Assembly (NCBI GenBank): GCA_035632215.1
Contig: DASQHF010000219.1
Span: forward strand, 1 to 9,779
Direction: 5' to 3'
Source of the DNA: CAIYRG01 sp035632215
GTDB lineage: Bacteria > Pseudomonadota > Alphaproteobacteria > Micropepsales > Micropepsaceae
DNA length: 9,779 nt
In this document: one piece after another, positions 1 to 6,128 of the stretch
Numbering within the stretch: position 1 is the stretch's first letter
Layout of the letters: each line of letters begins with the position of its first letter
Notes under the pieces: model-generated
Database searches by the model: none
Seen by the model: only the letters and a program-made list of their open reading frames with translations
Told to the model about the DNA's origin: nothing
Made by a program: the position numbers and the translations under genes

Positions 1-812
1 ATCCGGCAACCGGCGAGCCTTACGGGCTAGGTTTTCCCCTTGTCACCATCCGCGACATGGTCCGCGCCCAGGCGATGCTCTTGGACGCGCTCGGCATCGA
101 GCAAGTGCTCTCAGTCTTGGGCGGCTCCATGGGCGGCATGCAGGTGTTGCAATGGGCCGCGACCTATCCCGATCGCGTCTATTCGGCGATGCCGATCGCC
201 ACCGCCGCGCGCCACTCGGCGCAGAACATCGCCTTCAACGAAGTGGGCAGGCAGGCGATCATGGCCGATCCCGACTGGCAGGGCGGCGACTACGCCCATT
301 CGGGCGTCCATCCCTCCAAGGGCCTGGCGGTCGCGCGCATGGCGGCGCATATCACCTATCTTTCGGAAGCAGCACTTCAGCGAAAGTTCGGGCGCGAGCT
401 CCAGGATCGCGAATCGCTGTCCTTCGGCTTCGATGCAGATTTCCAGATCGAATCCTATCTCCGCCACCAGGGCATGACCTTCGTCGATCGTTTCGACGCC
501 AATTCCTATCTCTACATCACACGGGCGATGGACTATTTCGACCTGGCGGCCGATTACGGCGGCGTGCTCGCGGAAGCCTTCCGGCGCACCAAGACGCGGT
601 TTTGCCTCGTCTCCTTCACCAGCGATTGGCTGTTCCCGACGAGCGAGAACAAGCGTATTGCGCATGCGCTGAACGCGGCGGGCGCCAATGTCAGCTTCGT
701 CGAGATCGCAAGCGATCGCGGCCATGATGCTTTCCTCTTGGAAGAGCCGCAGCTCTTCGAGACCATCAGCGGTTTCTTAAGCTCGGCAGCGCACGCCAAA
801 GGTATCAAATGA
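1..812 (+). CDS. metX: Homoserine O-acetyltransferase MetX, 3' part (5' end outside window)
   Basis: MetX transfers an acyl group, usually from acetyl-CoA, to the hydroxyl of L-homoserine in the cytoplasm, the first committed step of methionine synthesis by direct sulfhydrylation. The reading frame is open from base 3, before the first internal ATG, and opens with the family stretch PATGEPYGLGFPLVTIRDMV, so the gene begins upstream of the window. About 269 residues are visible of a family usually near 370-400. The alpha/beta-hydrolase catalytic residues can be placed: the nucleophile Ser in GGSMGG (codon 126-128), the Asp in SDWLFP (codon 624-626) and the His in GHDAF (codon 723-725). Its TGA stop overlaps the ATG of metW (809-812), which suggests translational coupling. 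Some family members are succinyltransferases; the acyl donor cannot be told from this fragment, but the family is clear. Confidence 0.96.
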   Translation, partial: PATGEPYGLGFPLVTIRDMVRAQAMLLDALGIEQVLSVLGGSMGGMQVLQWAATYPDRVYSAMPIATAARHSAQNIAFNEVGRQAIMADPDWQGGDYAHSGVHPSKGLAVARMAAHITYLSEAALQRKFGRELQDRESLSFGFDADFQIESYLRHQGMTFVDRFDANSYLYITRAMDYFDLAADYGGVLAEAFRRTKTRFCLVSFTSDWLFPTSENKRIAHALNAAGANVSFVEIASDRGHDAFLLEEPQLFETISGFLSSAAHAKGIK

Positions 813-1441
813 ACGACGCGCGGCCGCGGAACGGCGCGTCTGGACTTAGGCCCGATCTCGCCGCGATCGCGGAAATGATTCCGAATGCGACACGCGTGCT
901 CGATATCGGCTGCGGCGACGGAGCGCTTCTCGAATATCTCGTCCGGACCAAGTCCGTCGACGGACGCGGGCTCGAGCTCTCCCAGCAGAACGTCAATCAG
1001 TGCGTGGCTCGGGGATTGTCGGTCGTGCAAGGCGACGCGGACACCGATCTTTCCGAATATCCCTCCGGCGTATTCGACATCGTCATCCTGTCGCAGACCA
1101 TCCAGGCGACGCGCCATCCCTTGGCCGTGCTGCGCGAGCTCTTGCGTATCGGAACGCGCACCATCGTCTCGTTCCCGAATTTCGGCCATTGGCGGGTGCG
1201 CTTGTCCCTTCTCTGGCGCGGCCGCATGCCGGTGACGAAGGCATTGGGCCATGTCTGGTACGACACGCCCAATATCCATCTCTGCACCATCACCGACTTC
1301 CTCTATCTCGCAAACGAGGCGGGCGCGCGGATCGAGAAAGCATTTGCGCTGAACGACGGACGCGCGAGTTCCATCCATCCGGCGCAATGGGGCCCGAACC
1401 TCTTGGCCGAAGGCGCGATCTTCCTGCTGGCGAAGGGGTAA
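809..1441 (+). CDS. metW: Methionine biosynthesis protein MetW
   Basis: This is a 210-residue class I SAM-methyltransferase-fold protein of the MetW family. In many Proteobacteria MetW accompanies MetX and is needed for full homoserine acyltransferase activity; a methyl-transfer reaction of its own has not been firmly assigned as far as I know. Visible features are glycine-rich motif I VLDIGCGDGALLEYL (about residues 30-44), an acidic end of strand 2 (GLELSQ, 54-59), QGDAD (74-78), and family blocks DIVILSQTIQAT, SFPNFGHWRVR and WYDTPNIHLCTITDF. The ATG start overlaps the metX stop in an ATGA arrangement, so the two proteins are probably made together. The gene ends 3 bases before the stop of a convergent methyltransferase gene. 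Length and motifs look complete. Confidence 0.95.
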   Translation: MNDARPRNGASGLRPDLAAIAEMIPNATRVLDIGCGDGALLEYLVRTKSVDGRGLELSQQNVNQCVARGLSVVQGDADTDLSEYPSGVFDIVILSQTIQATRHPLAVLRELLRIGTRTIVSFPNFGHWRVRLSLLWRGRMPVTKALGHVWYDTPNIHLCTITDFLYLANEAGARIEKAFALNDGRASSIHPAQWGPNLLAEGAIFLLAKG

Positions 1442-1444
1442 GCC

Positions 1445-2182
1445 TCAGTCCGCCAACACCCGCGGTTGCGAGGGCTGCGCGAGCGCAGGCTTCAAGACCG
1501 CGCGTCTCGCGCGTCGCACCGGTGCGGGCACATAGAGCGACTTTGAGGCCTCGACAATGTGCACGCCCGCCATCCGCGGCCACAGCCGGTTGCCGACGTT
1601 TTCCCAGGCGGTGCCAGTCCTGACCATCTGGCGCTGGCCGAAGGGGGGCATGTAGAGCGCGCTGTCCCAGCCCTCCGGTTGAAACAGGGATTGGGAGAGC
1701 AGGCGGTCGAGCTGGCCGCGGGTGTAAGGCTGGCCGTGACCGAAGGGAGACGTTTCCAGCTGCGCCCACAGGCTGGTGCGGTTGGGCGCGACGATGATGA
1801 GCCGCCCCTGCGCGGTCAAGACCCGCCATAGCTCGCGCAGAAACGGCCGCTGCGCGTCCGCGAGCTCGAGCCCATGGACAACCAGGAGACAGTCGAAGAA
1901 AGCATCGGGAAAGGGGAGCGCCTGTTCATCGACAAGTGTCGTCAGCGAGCGTGCTCCCGAACCCCAGGGAACCGCGCCCTGTGCTTCGGGAACCGCGGCG
2001 ATCGTCCGCTCCGCCTCGCCCACCAGCGGCCGCAAATAAGGCATGGCATAACCGAAGCCGAGGAGACGCTGACCAGAGAGATCGGGCCAGGCCAGACGCA
2101 GACGGCGGAAGATCATCCGCCGGGCGACCTGGCCGATGCGGCTGTCGTAGAACGCCTCGAGCGCATGAGAATCGAGCGCCAT
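1445..2182 (-). CDS. Class I SAM-dependent methyltransferase-like protein beside gloB
   Basis: This encodes 245 residues with a Methyltransf_11-like layout. The segment RLLGFGYAMPYLRPL (about residues 39-53) stands where motif I should be, a central DAFFDCLLVVHGLE (about 92-105) is the motif II region, and RVLTAQGRLIIVAPNRTSLWA (about 120-140) matches the strand 5 / post-motif region of small-molecule methyltransferases. Motif I lacks the classical GxGxG and reads GFGYAMPYL. The C-terminus from about residue 215 is basic and Pro/Ala-rich and probably disordered. The gene is divergent from gloB, with about 90 bp between them, and convergent with metW. I recall the same pairing with gloB in other Alphaproteobacteria, but the substrate is unknown to me. 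No strong Shine-Dalgarno sequence is visible before the ATG at 2182; an AGAAAGG stretch lies about 20 bases upstream. Confidence 0.85.
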   Translation of the reverse strand: MALDSHALEAFYDSRIGQVARRMIFRRLRLAWPDLSGQRLLGFGYAMPYLRPLVGEAERTIAAVPEAQGAVPWGSGARSLTTLVDEQALPFPDAFFDCLLVVHGLELADAQRPFLRELWRVLTAQGRLIIVAPNRTSLWAQLETSPFGHGQPYTRGQLDRLLSQSLFQPEGWDSALYMPPFGQRQMVRTGTAWENVGNRLWPRMAGVHIVEASKSLYVPAPVRRARRAVLKPALAQPSQPRVLAD

Positions 2183-2273
2183 GAGAGATGCATAGAGCCT
2201 TTCTTTTACGAAAACGACAATGGATTAAGAGGCGGCCGAAATCCGCTGGACCGGCCCAACATTTGGCTTGAAT

Positions 2274-3053
2274 ATGGCCGCCATGGGAAAGCTCGAAATC
2301 GAACCTGTCCTGTGCCTCAAGGACAATTACGCCTGGGTCGCGGTCGATAAAGACGCCAGCGTCGTCGCGGTGGTGGACCCCTCGGAGGCCGACCCCGTGA
2401 AGCGGGCACTCGAGGCCAGGGGCTTGAAACTCACGCACATCCTCAACACCCACCACCACATGGACCACGTCGGGGGCAATCTCGCGCTCAAAGAGGCGTT
2501 CGGCGCGATCATTGTCGGGCCCGGCAAGGACGCCACCCGCATTCCGGGGATCGACGTCGGGGTCGTTGAGGGCGACACCTACGACATGGCGGGCCATAAG
2601 GCCAAAGTCCTGGAAATCCCAGCGCACACACGAGGTCATATCGCCTTCTGGTTCGCCGACGATTCCCTCGTTTTCACCGGCGACACGCTCTTCGCCATGG
2701 GTTGCGGGCGCCTGTTTGAAGGCGATCCGCCGACGATGTGGTCGAGTCTATCCAAGCTGATGAAGCTTCCCGATGCGACGCGGGTCTATTGCGGTCACGA
2801 ATATACCGAGGCGAACGGGCGGTTTGCGCTGACGGTGGAACCTTCCAATCCTGACCTTCGGGCGCGCATGGCGGACGTCAGAGCGATTCGGGCAAAAGGG
2901 TTACCGACGCTCCCCTCCAACATGGGACTCGAGAAGAAGACGAATCCCTTCTTGCGCGCGAGCTCAGCCGAAATCCGTCATGCGCTCGGGCTGGAGAGCG
3001 CAAGCGACGTCGATGTCTTCGCCGAGACCCGCCGGCGCAAGGACAAGTTCTGA
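2274..3053 (+). CDS. gloB: Hydroxyacylglutathione hydrolase (glyoxalase II)
   Basis: Glyoxalase II hydrolyses S-D-lactoylglutathione to D-lactate and glutathione in the cytoplasm, the second step of methylglyoxal detoxification. The protein has the metallo-beta-lactamase fold with its dinuclear metal site complete: THHHMDH (residues 59-65), GH at 121-122, the bridging Asp in FTGDTLF (Asp137) and the His in CGHEYT (His175). The C-terminal half carries the glutathione-binding domain of the family, ending in RRRKDKF, and the length of 259-261 residues is normal. The start is uncertain: TTG at 2268, ATG at 2274 and ATG at 2283 are all in frame and none has a clear ribosome binding site. I chose 2274; the family core begins around KLEIEPVLCLKDNYAW, so 2283 is equally reasonable. 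It is divergent from the methyltransferase gene. Confidence 0.94.
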   Translation: MAAMGKLEIEPVLCLKDNYAWVAVDKDASVVAVVDPSEADPVKRALEARGLKLTHILNTHHHMDHVGGNLALKEAFGAIIVGPGKDATRIPGIDVGVVEGDTYDMAGHKAKVLEIPAHTRGHIAFWFADDSLVFTGDTLFAMGCGRLFEGDPPTMWSSLSKLMKLPDATRVYCGHEYTEANGRFALTVEPSNPDLRARMADVRAIRAKGLPTLPSNMGLEKKTNPFLRASSAEIRHALGLESASDVDVFAETRRRKDKF

Positions 3054-3096
3054 CGGCGAAGAGACATATTCCTCTCCTGATGACACTCAAAACTTA

Positions 3097-3278
3097 CTTC
3101 CCCCTTGTGGGGAGGTCCGCCTTCCGAGCGCGCACGCGCGAAGAAGGCCGGGTGGGGGGTGAGGTCTATCCAATGATTTAGCCGGATGGATTTGGGCTGC
3201 ATTGCCACCGCTCCCCCACCCGGCGCGCCTTTGCGCTATCGCGCAAGAGGCTCGCCGGCCTCCCCACAAGGGGGAGGC
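3097..3278. repeat. Inverted pair of GC-rich intergenic repeat units
   Basis: Two copies of a roughly 65-base unit face each other after gloB: left copy about 3097-3160 and right copy about 3211-3278, separated by about 50 bases. Each unit starts with a C-run/G-run mini-palindrome, CCCCCTTGTGGGGAGG at 3100-3115, whose exact complement is at 3259-3274. Each ends with GCCGGGTGGGGG (3147-3158; complement 3213-3224). The middle of each unit differs but is also hairpin-forming, for example TTGCGC-TATC-style pairing near 3231-3246. The region codes for nothing credible. I recall similar intergenic repeats in alphaproteobacterial genomes. As RNA it could fold into one long stem and so act as a transcript end or 3' stabiliser between gloB and the opposing lipoprotein gene; that role is inference. 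Confidence 0.8.
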
Positions 3279-3301
3279 AGATTCGAGTCTTACGCGACCT
3301 A

Positions 3302-3490
3302 CTATTTCGAGTCGAACTTGTCTTTGCTGCTCGGCGTAACGGCGTCCGCGGCGGTGGTCACGACGTCGCCCGCGACGTCAACAGTCGTCGAAACGACCGT
3401 GCCGGTGACACTCGCAGCTGTGCTCACCACCGAGCACCCCGACAGGCTCAGCGAAACGAAGGCAACGAAGATACTGAGTGCGATCCGCAT
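3302..3490 (-). CDS. Small lipoprotein, Val/Thr/Ala-rich
   Basis: This 62-residue protein has a clear lipoprotein signal: MR start, a hydrophobic core (ALSIFVAFVSLSL), then the lipobox LSGC with Cys19 as the predicted lipidated residue. The mature part is only about 44 residues, made of Val, Thr, Ser, Ala and Asp in a regular pattern (VVST, TGTVVSTTVDVAGDVVTTA), and ends with a charged KDKFDSK tail. Such spacing suggests an amphipathic helix lying on the membrane. The ATG at 3490 is chosen over an upstream in-frame GTG at 3532 because it places the positive residue directly before the hydrophobic core; no strong ribosome binding site supports either. Function is unknown to me. It precedes the repeat pair at 3097-3278, which could end its transcript. 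Confidence 0.72.
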   Translation of the reverse strand: MRIALSIFVAFVSLSLSGCSVVSTAASVTGTVVSTTVDVAGDVVTTAADAVTPSSKDKFDSK

Positions 3491-3559
3491 GCGTTTATCT
3501 GACAGGGAAGCGGGATGAGCGCGCAAGAGCACGTGCGAAATGTGATCGGCTGGTTTTGA

Positions 3560-3925
3560 CTAACGGCACGTAAAATCCTCGCCCAACATCATATAGGTGT
3601 TTTTGCCAGAATTTATTTCCCAGAGGCCGTTTTCCGGATCCATCGTCACGATGCCGGTGGCCTCGATGGTATCGCCGGGCCGGCAGCTAGACATGTGGAC
3701 TTTCAGCGCCTGAAGCCACATCCGCGCGCACGGATTGGGTCCCGTCAGGTAGATGTCGACGCTCGGGAAAGGCTCGGGTGCCGGGTAGATGTCGACGATC
3801 TTGCCCGTGATGGTTTCCACGCTGATGTAGTCGTCGGCGCACGCCTGCGCGCGTCCGGGGTCAGCCGGCAAGGTCGCCGCTGCCAGCACGATGAAGATGA
3901 AGCCGAGAATTAGGAAGACGCGCAT
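3560..3925 (-). CDS. Secreted four-cysteine protein, possible OB-fold
   Basis: This 121-residue protein has a Sec signal peptide (MRVFLILGFIFIVLAAATL) and a probable cleavage after GRAQA, giving a mature periplasmic protein of about 95 residues. The mature part reads as alternating beta-strands (VETITGKIVDIYP, VDIYLTG, DTIEATGIVTMDPENGLWEI), which resembles small OB-fold proteins, but this is a judgement from pattern only. Four cysteines remain in the mature chain (ACADD, NPCAR, SSCRP and FTCR), enough for two disulfides. The ATG at 3925 is chosen over an upstream GTG at 3961 because it gives a normal signal peptide, with a modest AGAGA about 4 bases before it. No function can be assigned. 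It lies 69 bases upstream of the lipoprotein gene on the same strand, so the two may share a transcript. Confidence 0.72.
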   Translation of the reverse strand: MRVFLILGFIFIVLAAATLPADPGRAQACADDYISVETITGKIVDIYPAPEPFPSVDIYLTGPNPCARMWLQALKVHMSSCRPGDTIEATGIVTMDPENGLWEINSGKNTYMMLGEDFTCR

Positions 3926-4017
3926 GGTCTCTATGTCGCCGAAAGAACTTCCCACGAGCAAGCCCGATCAGGAGCGTGACCGAAGAGGATGTATTTTCAG
4001 TTACTTCCGGCGGCGGT

Positions 4018-4033
4018 TTTCGATCAATCGAAA
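4018..4033. other. Short palindrome in the gap upstream of the secreted-protein gene
   Basis: The arms TTTCGAT and ATCGAAA flank a two-base centre (CA). The site lies about 93 bases upstream of the secreted-protein start at 3925, in a 254-base gap that otherwise holds nothing I can name. It could be an operator, but a single 7-base-arm palindrome may also be chance. Confidence 0.25.
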
Positions 4034-4179
4034 GCCTCCGGCTCGCCGGTCGCGACGCTAGAGCATGAGACGATCGGTCGCCCGCGAAGCGCCTCGTCCA
4101 GCGACAAGCGGGAGGCGTGATCTTCGTTCATGAGGCTTCGTGCAAACCTCGCGAAGCTCAAATGTCCAGTCGAAGCTTA

Positions 4180-4557
4180 TTAGCTGCGGCGTTTGGAGCT
4201 GCGGCGGCGGGACGAACGCGACTTACCGCGGCGCGTGGTGCGGGTGGTGTTCTCGCCGCCCATGGCGCGCGAGCTTTCGCGGCGGCCTCTTGCTCCGACG
4301 TGGGACTTGCCCTCGCGCTCCTGCTGGTAGGTCTCGCCGTGCGACTCCTTACCCTTCGTCTTCGCGAAGCTCCGCTTGCGCTCCAACTTGGTGCCGTATT
4401 TGGAAGCGCCCGCCTCATGGAGAGCGATGGCGATGGCCTGCTTGCGGCTCTTCACCTTTCGCGCCTTCCCTCCGCGTCCGCTCTTGAGTTCGCCGTGTTT
4501 GTATTCATGCATCACGCGACCCGTCGTCTTCCTTTGCCGGGGTGACGTCTTTGCCAT
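4180..4557 (-). CDS. DUF6496-type basic protein with histone-like tail
   Basis: This 125-residue, strongly basic protein matches my recollection of the DUF6496 family. The N-terminal domain (residues 1-60) holds KTTGRVMHEYKHGELKSGRG and VKSRKQAIAIALHEAG, the block typical of the family. From about residue 60 the chain becomes low-complexity: KGKESHGETYQQEREGK, then an Arg/Ser-rich tail ending RRGKSRSSRRRSSKRRS, which resembles a histone H1-like nucleic-acid-binding tail. The start at 4557 is fixed by a strong GGAGA six bases upstream; an upstream in-frame start at 4617 would have to begin inside or ahead of the promoter at 4589-4613. That promoter matches the EcfG consensus, so I infer induction in the general stress response and perhaps a nucleoid-protecting role. 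The biochemical function is not known to me. Confidence 0.85.
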   Translation of the reverse strand: MAKTSPRQRKTTGRVMHEYKHGELKSGRGGKARKVKSRKQAIAIALHEAGASKYGTKLERKRSFAKTKGKESHGETYQQEREGKSHVGARGRRESSRAMGGENTTRTTRRGKSRSSRRRSSKRRS

Positions 4558-4563
4558 CGGCAG

Positions 4564-4573
4564 TCTCCTCTCC
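4564..4573 (-). promoter_or_regulatory. Ribosome binding site of the DUF6496 gene
   Basis: Read on the minus strand this is GGAGAGGAGA, with the proximal GGAGA six bases before the ATG at 4557. It is the strongest ribosome binding site on this strand in the region and decides the start against the upstream in-frame codon at 4617. Confidence 0.8.
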
Positions 4574-4588
4574 AAGCCTGCAACCGCA

Positions 4589-4613
4589 AACGCGATTGCG
4601 AGCCGGAGGTTCC
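4589..4613 (-). promoter_or_regulatory. EcfG-type general stress promoter (GGAAC-N16-CGTT)
   Basis: On the minus strand GGAAC (4613-4609) and CGTT (4592-4589) are separated by exactly 16 bases, a full match to the known EcfG sigma factor consensus of Alphaproteobacteria, GGAAC-N16/17-CGTT. Transcription would begin near 4580-4583, leaving a leader of about 25 bases that contains the GGAGA ribosome binding site. I looked at the other GGAAC and GTTCC words in the window and saw no second properly spaced pair. Confidence 0.8.
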
Positions 4614-4636
4614 GCAATTATCCGCAGGAAGACTTA

Positions 4637-5008
4637 TCAAAGGCGCGCAGCGACCCTGCCGACGAACGCGGCGAGATAGAGTCCGATGTAAGCGGGGATG
4701 CCGATGAAGACGATCGTCAGCGGCAGCAGGTTGAAATCCGTTCCGCCGCGATGGACGAGCAGCATGCCGGCGAGATGACCCAAGAGCACCCATAACGGTT
4801 GACGCCATGCAGGCTCGGCGGCAAGCGCGCCGGCGACGGCCTGCACACCGAAGAGAAGCGGCACGCCGAACTCCCAATAGGGAGCGCGATCCCAACCTTC
4901 GTGCAGAGCGTCCGAGAAGGGCAGCATGGATGTCAGCGTCCACAGCGCGAACCCGGCGGCGAAAAGGAGCGCCGAGGTCCAGAACCGAGAGGATTGCGGT
5001 CTCATCAT
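4637..5008 (-). CDS. Four-helix integral membrane protein, unknown function
   Basis: This 123-residue protein consists almost entirely of four predicted membrane segments, at about residues 11-30, 46-64, 70-87 and 94-117, with short loops. Loop 1 is polar and acidic (SDALHEGWDRAPYWEFG), and loop 3 contains HRGGTDFN. A positive N-terminus (MMRPQSSR) and a C-terminal Arg pair suggest both ends are cytoplasmic. I do not recognise the family. The tandem ATG ATG start leaves the exact start uncertain by one codon; a weak GCGGGG lies just upstream. It precedes the DUF6496 gene on the same strand, but that gene has its own promoter in the gap, so co-transcription is not required. Confidence 0.72.
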   Translation of the reverse strand: MMRPQSSRFWTSALLFAAGFALWTLTSMLPFSDALHEGWDRAPYWEFGVPLLFGVQAVAGALAAEPAWRQPLWVLLGHLAGMLLVHRGGTDFNLLPLTIVFIGIPAYIGLYLAAFVGRVAARL

Positions 5009-5187
5009 CCCCGCTTTCTAGCGCGCGAGTGTTGCCCAATCATTGAAGGTTTGGCGGCATGGTGAAATTCGCATTAGCCAAGTCCCGTCACGGCACAGAT
5101 TCGATCGAGTAGCTCAGTTTTGTGGGTCCCTGACGGTGACGATCGATTCACCGACAGTCTTCAAAATAAGCGTGTGCGCCTTTGCTT

Positions 5188-5193
5188 GGAAGA
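5188..5193 (+). promoter_or_regulatory. Ribosome binding site of the His-rich miniprotein
   Basis: GGAAGA lies seven bases before the ATG at 5201. It is the main reason to take that ATG, and not the upstream in-frame TTG at 5120, as the start. Confidence 0.5.
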
Positions 5194-5200
5194 ACTTCTG

Positions 5201-5368
5201 ATGCAGGTCTCGAGCACATCGCATCCCACCCCGCCGGTGAAATCCCCGGCGCCCGAGCAGCCGCCTCAGCGGCACGCGCAAGAGGCGGCGCCCAAACCCG
5301 CGCATGTGAACCATCCTTCGCATCATCATCATCATCATCAGGGTAGGCACGTCGACAAGACCGCGTAA
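5201..5368 (+). CDS. Probable His/Pro-rich miniprotein with natural hexahistidine
   Basis: This is a 55-residue open frame with a good GGAAGA ribosome binding site. It has no hydrophobic segment, so it would be cytosolic. Eleven of 55 residues are His and ten are Pro. The N-terminal part is a Pro/Ala/Gln/Lys linker (TPPVKSPAPEQPPQRHAQEA), followed by HVNHPSHHHHHHQGRH, in which six consecutive CAT codons (5321-5338) encode an uninterrupted hexahistidine. His-rich tails of this kind in known nickel or zinc proteins bind divalent metals, so metal storage or buffering is a reasonable guess, not shown here. The frame could extend to TTG at 5120 (82 residues). The minus strand is also open across this segment, and the codon repeat could simply be a CAT microsatellite, so the gene itself is not certain. 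Confidence 0.5.
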   Translation: MQVSSTSHPTPPVKSPAPEQPPQRHAQEAAPKPAHVNHPSHHHHHHQGRHVDKTA

Positions 5369-5428
5369 GCCGACCCTCTAGCGCTCAGCATCCAACACCC
5401 GCATATTGGCTCCGGCGTCATTCACGAC

Positions 5429-5433
5429 GGAGG
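5429..5433 (+). promoter_or_regulatory. Ribosome binding site of the thioredoxin-like gene
   Basis: A consensus GGAGG lies five bases before the ATG at 5439. This decides the start at 5439 over an in-frame TTG at 5406. Confidence 0.8.
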
Positions 5434-5438
5434 CTGCG

Positions 5439-5990
5439 ATGCCCGCACTTCATCCCCCTATCTGCGAATTCGGCTGGAAGGCGCGCGACTTCGCGCTCAA
5501 AGGGACGGACGGGCGGACTTATTCGCTCAAAGACGTTCGCGGGCCCAAGGGTACGCTTGTCGTCTTCATCTGCAACCATTGCCCGTTCGTGCGCGCCATC
5601 ATCGACCGCCTGGTCGCCGAAGCGAAGCTGCTCCAGGCTATGGGCATCGGCGTGATCGCGGTCATGCCCAACGACACCAAGATCTCGCCGGGAGATTCGT
5701 ACCCCGCGATGAAGGATTTCGCCGGCGAGCACGCTTTCACCTTCCCGTACGTCATCGACGAAACACAGGCGGTGGCGAAAGCCTATGACGCGGTCTGCAC
5801 GCCCGACTTCTTCGGCTTCAATGCCAAAGACGAGCTGCAATATCGCGGCCGGCTGGATGAATCGCGGCTGGAGCCTGTCAAAGGCGCCAAGCGCGAGCTC
5901 TACGGAGCCATGAAGCTCATCGCCGAAACGGGCCACGGCCCCAAAGACCAGATTTCGTCCATGGGCTGCTCGATCAAGTGGCGGGACTAG
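5439..5990 (+). CDS. Thioredoxin-fold protein (AhpC/TSA-like) with CNHC active site
   Basis: This 183-residue protein has the AhpC/TSA-Redoxin fold: a peroxiredoxin-like opening (GWKARDFALKGTDGRTYSLK, about 12-31), then FICNHCPFVRA (44-54), where Cys45-Asn-His-Cys48 takes the position of the redox CxxC, then MPNDT (76-80) and the loop CTPDFFGF (120-127), whose proline matches the cis-Pro of the fold. It ends with MGCSIKWRD, a signature of this subfamily of 'thioredoxin family proteins'; that tail holds Cys177. It has no signal peptide, so it should act in the cytoplasm. Family knowledge suggests disulfide exchange or peroxide reduction, but the physiological partner is unknown to me. The start at 5439 has a consensus ribosome binding site. 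The gene stands alone, 70 bases after the His-rich frame. Confidence 0.9.
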   Translation: MPALHPPICEFGWKARDFALKGTDGRTYSLKDVRGPKGTLVVFICNHCPFVRAIIDRLVAEAKLLQAMGIGVIAVMPNDTKISPGDSYPAMKDFAGEHAFTFPYVIDETQAVAKAYDAVCTPDFFGFNAKDELQYRGRLDESRLEPVKGAKRELYGAMKLIAETGHGPKDQISSMGCSIKWRD

Positions 5991-6128
5991 GTCGCTCCCG
6001 CCCAGGACGCGCGCCTGAACGGACGGCGGGCTCCGGATTGGGCCCGCTGTGCTCCCGCGCTGACCCCGCTTCAAGCGGCTGAAAAACAAAGAAAAAATCA
6101 TCCCTCGGCATTTTTTTGAAACAAACGG

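Noticed and set aside
1152..1180. GGAAC followed by CGTT inside metW as another EcfG promoter
   Set aside because: The spacing is only 14 bases, and the site is inside a coding region.
554..1387. Minus-strand open frame of about 277 codons across the metX/metW junction
   Set aside because: metX and metW are unmistakable on the plus strand, so this is a shadow caused by high GC.
4130..4160. GCTTCG/CGAAGC hairpin after the DUF6496 gene
   Set aside because: The stem is short with an eleven-base loop and no T-run on the minus strand; it is not a supportable terminator.
4117..4545. Plus-strand Ala/Leu-rich frame opposite the DUF6496 gene
   Set aside because: Its apparent hydrophobic segments are the complement of the Arg/Ser/Lys-rich tail; the minus strand has promoter, ribosome binding site and family motifs.
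5104..5160. tRNA-like string (GAGTAGCTCAG) in the gap before the His-rich frame
   Set aside because: Only the D-arm-like word is present; there is no matching acceptor stem, anticodon arm or TTCRANNC T-loop at the right distance.
6026..6047. GCGGGC/GCCCGC hairpin after the thioredoxin-like gene as a terminator
   Set aside because: It has a six-base stem with a ten-base loop but no following T-run, so an intrinsic terminator cannot be claimed.
6066..6090. CCGCTT-AAGCGG hairpin followed by an A-rich run
   Set aside because: The tract after it is A and not T on the plus strand, and on the minus strand the T-run precedes the stem, so neither direction gives a terminator.
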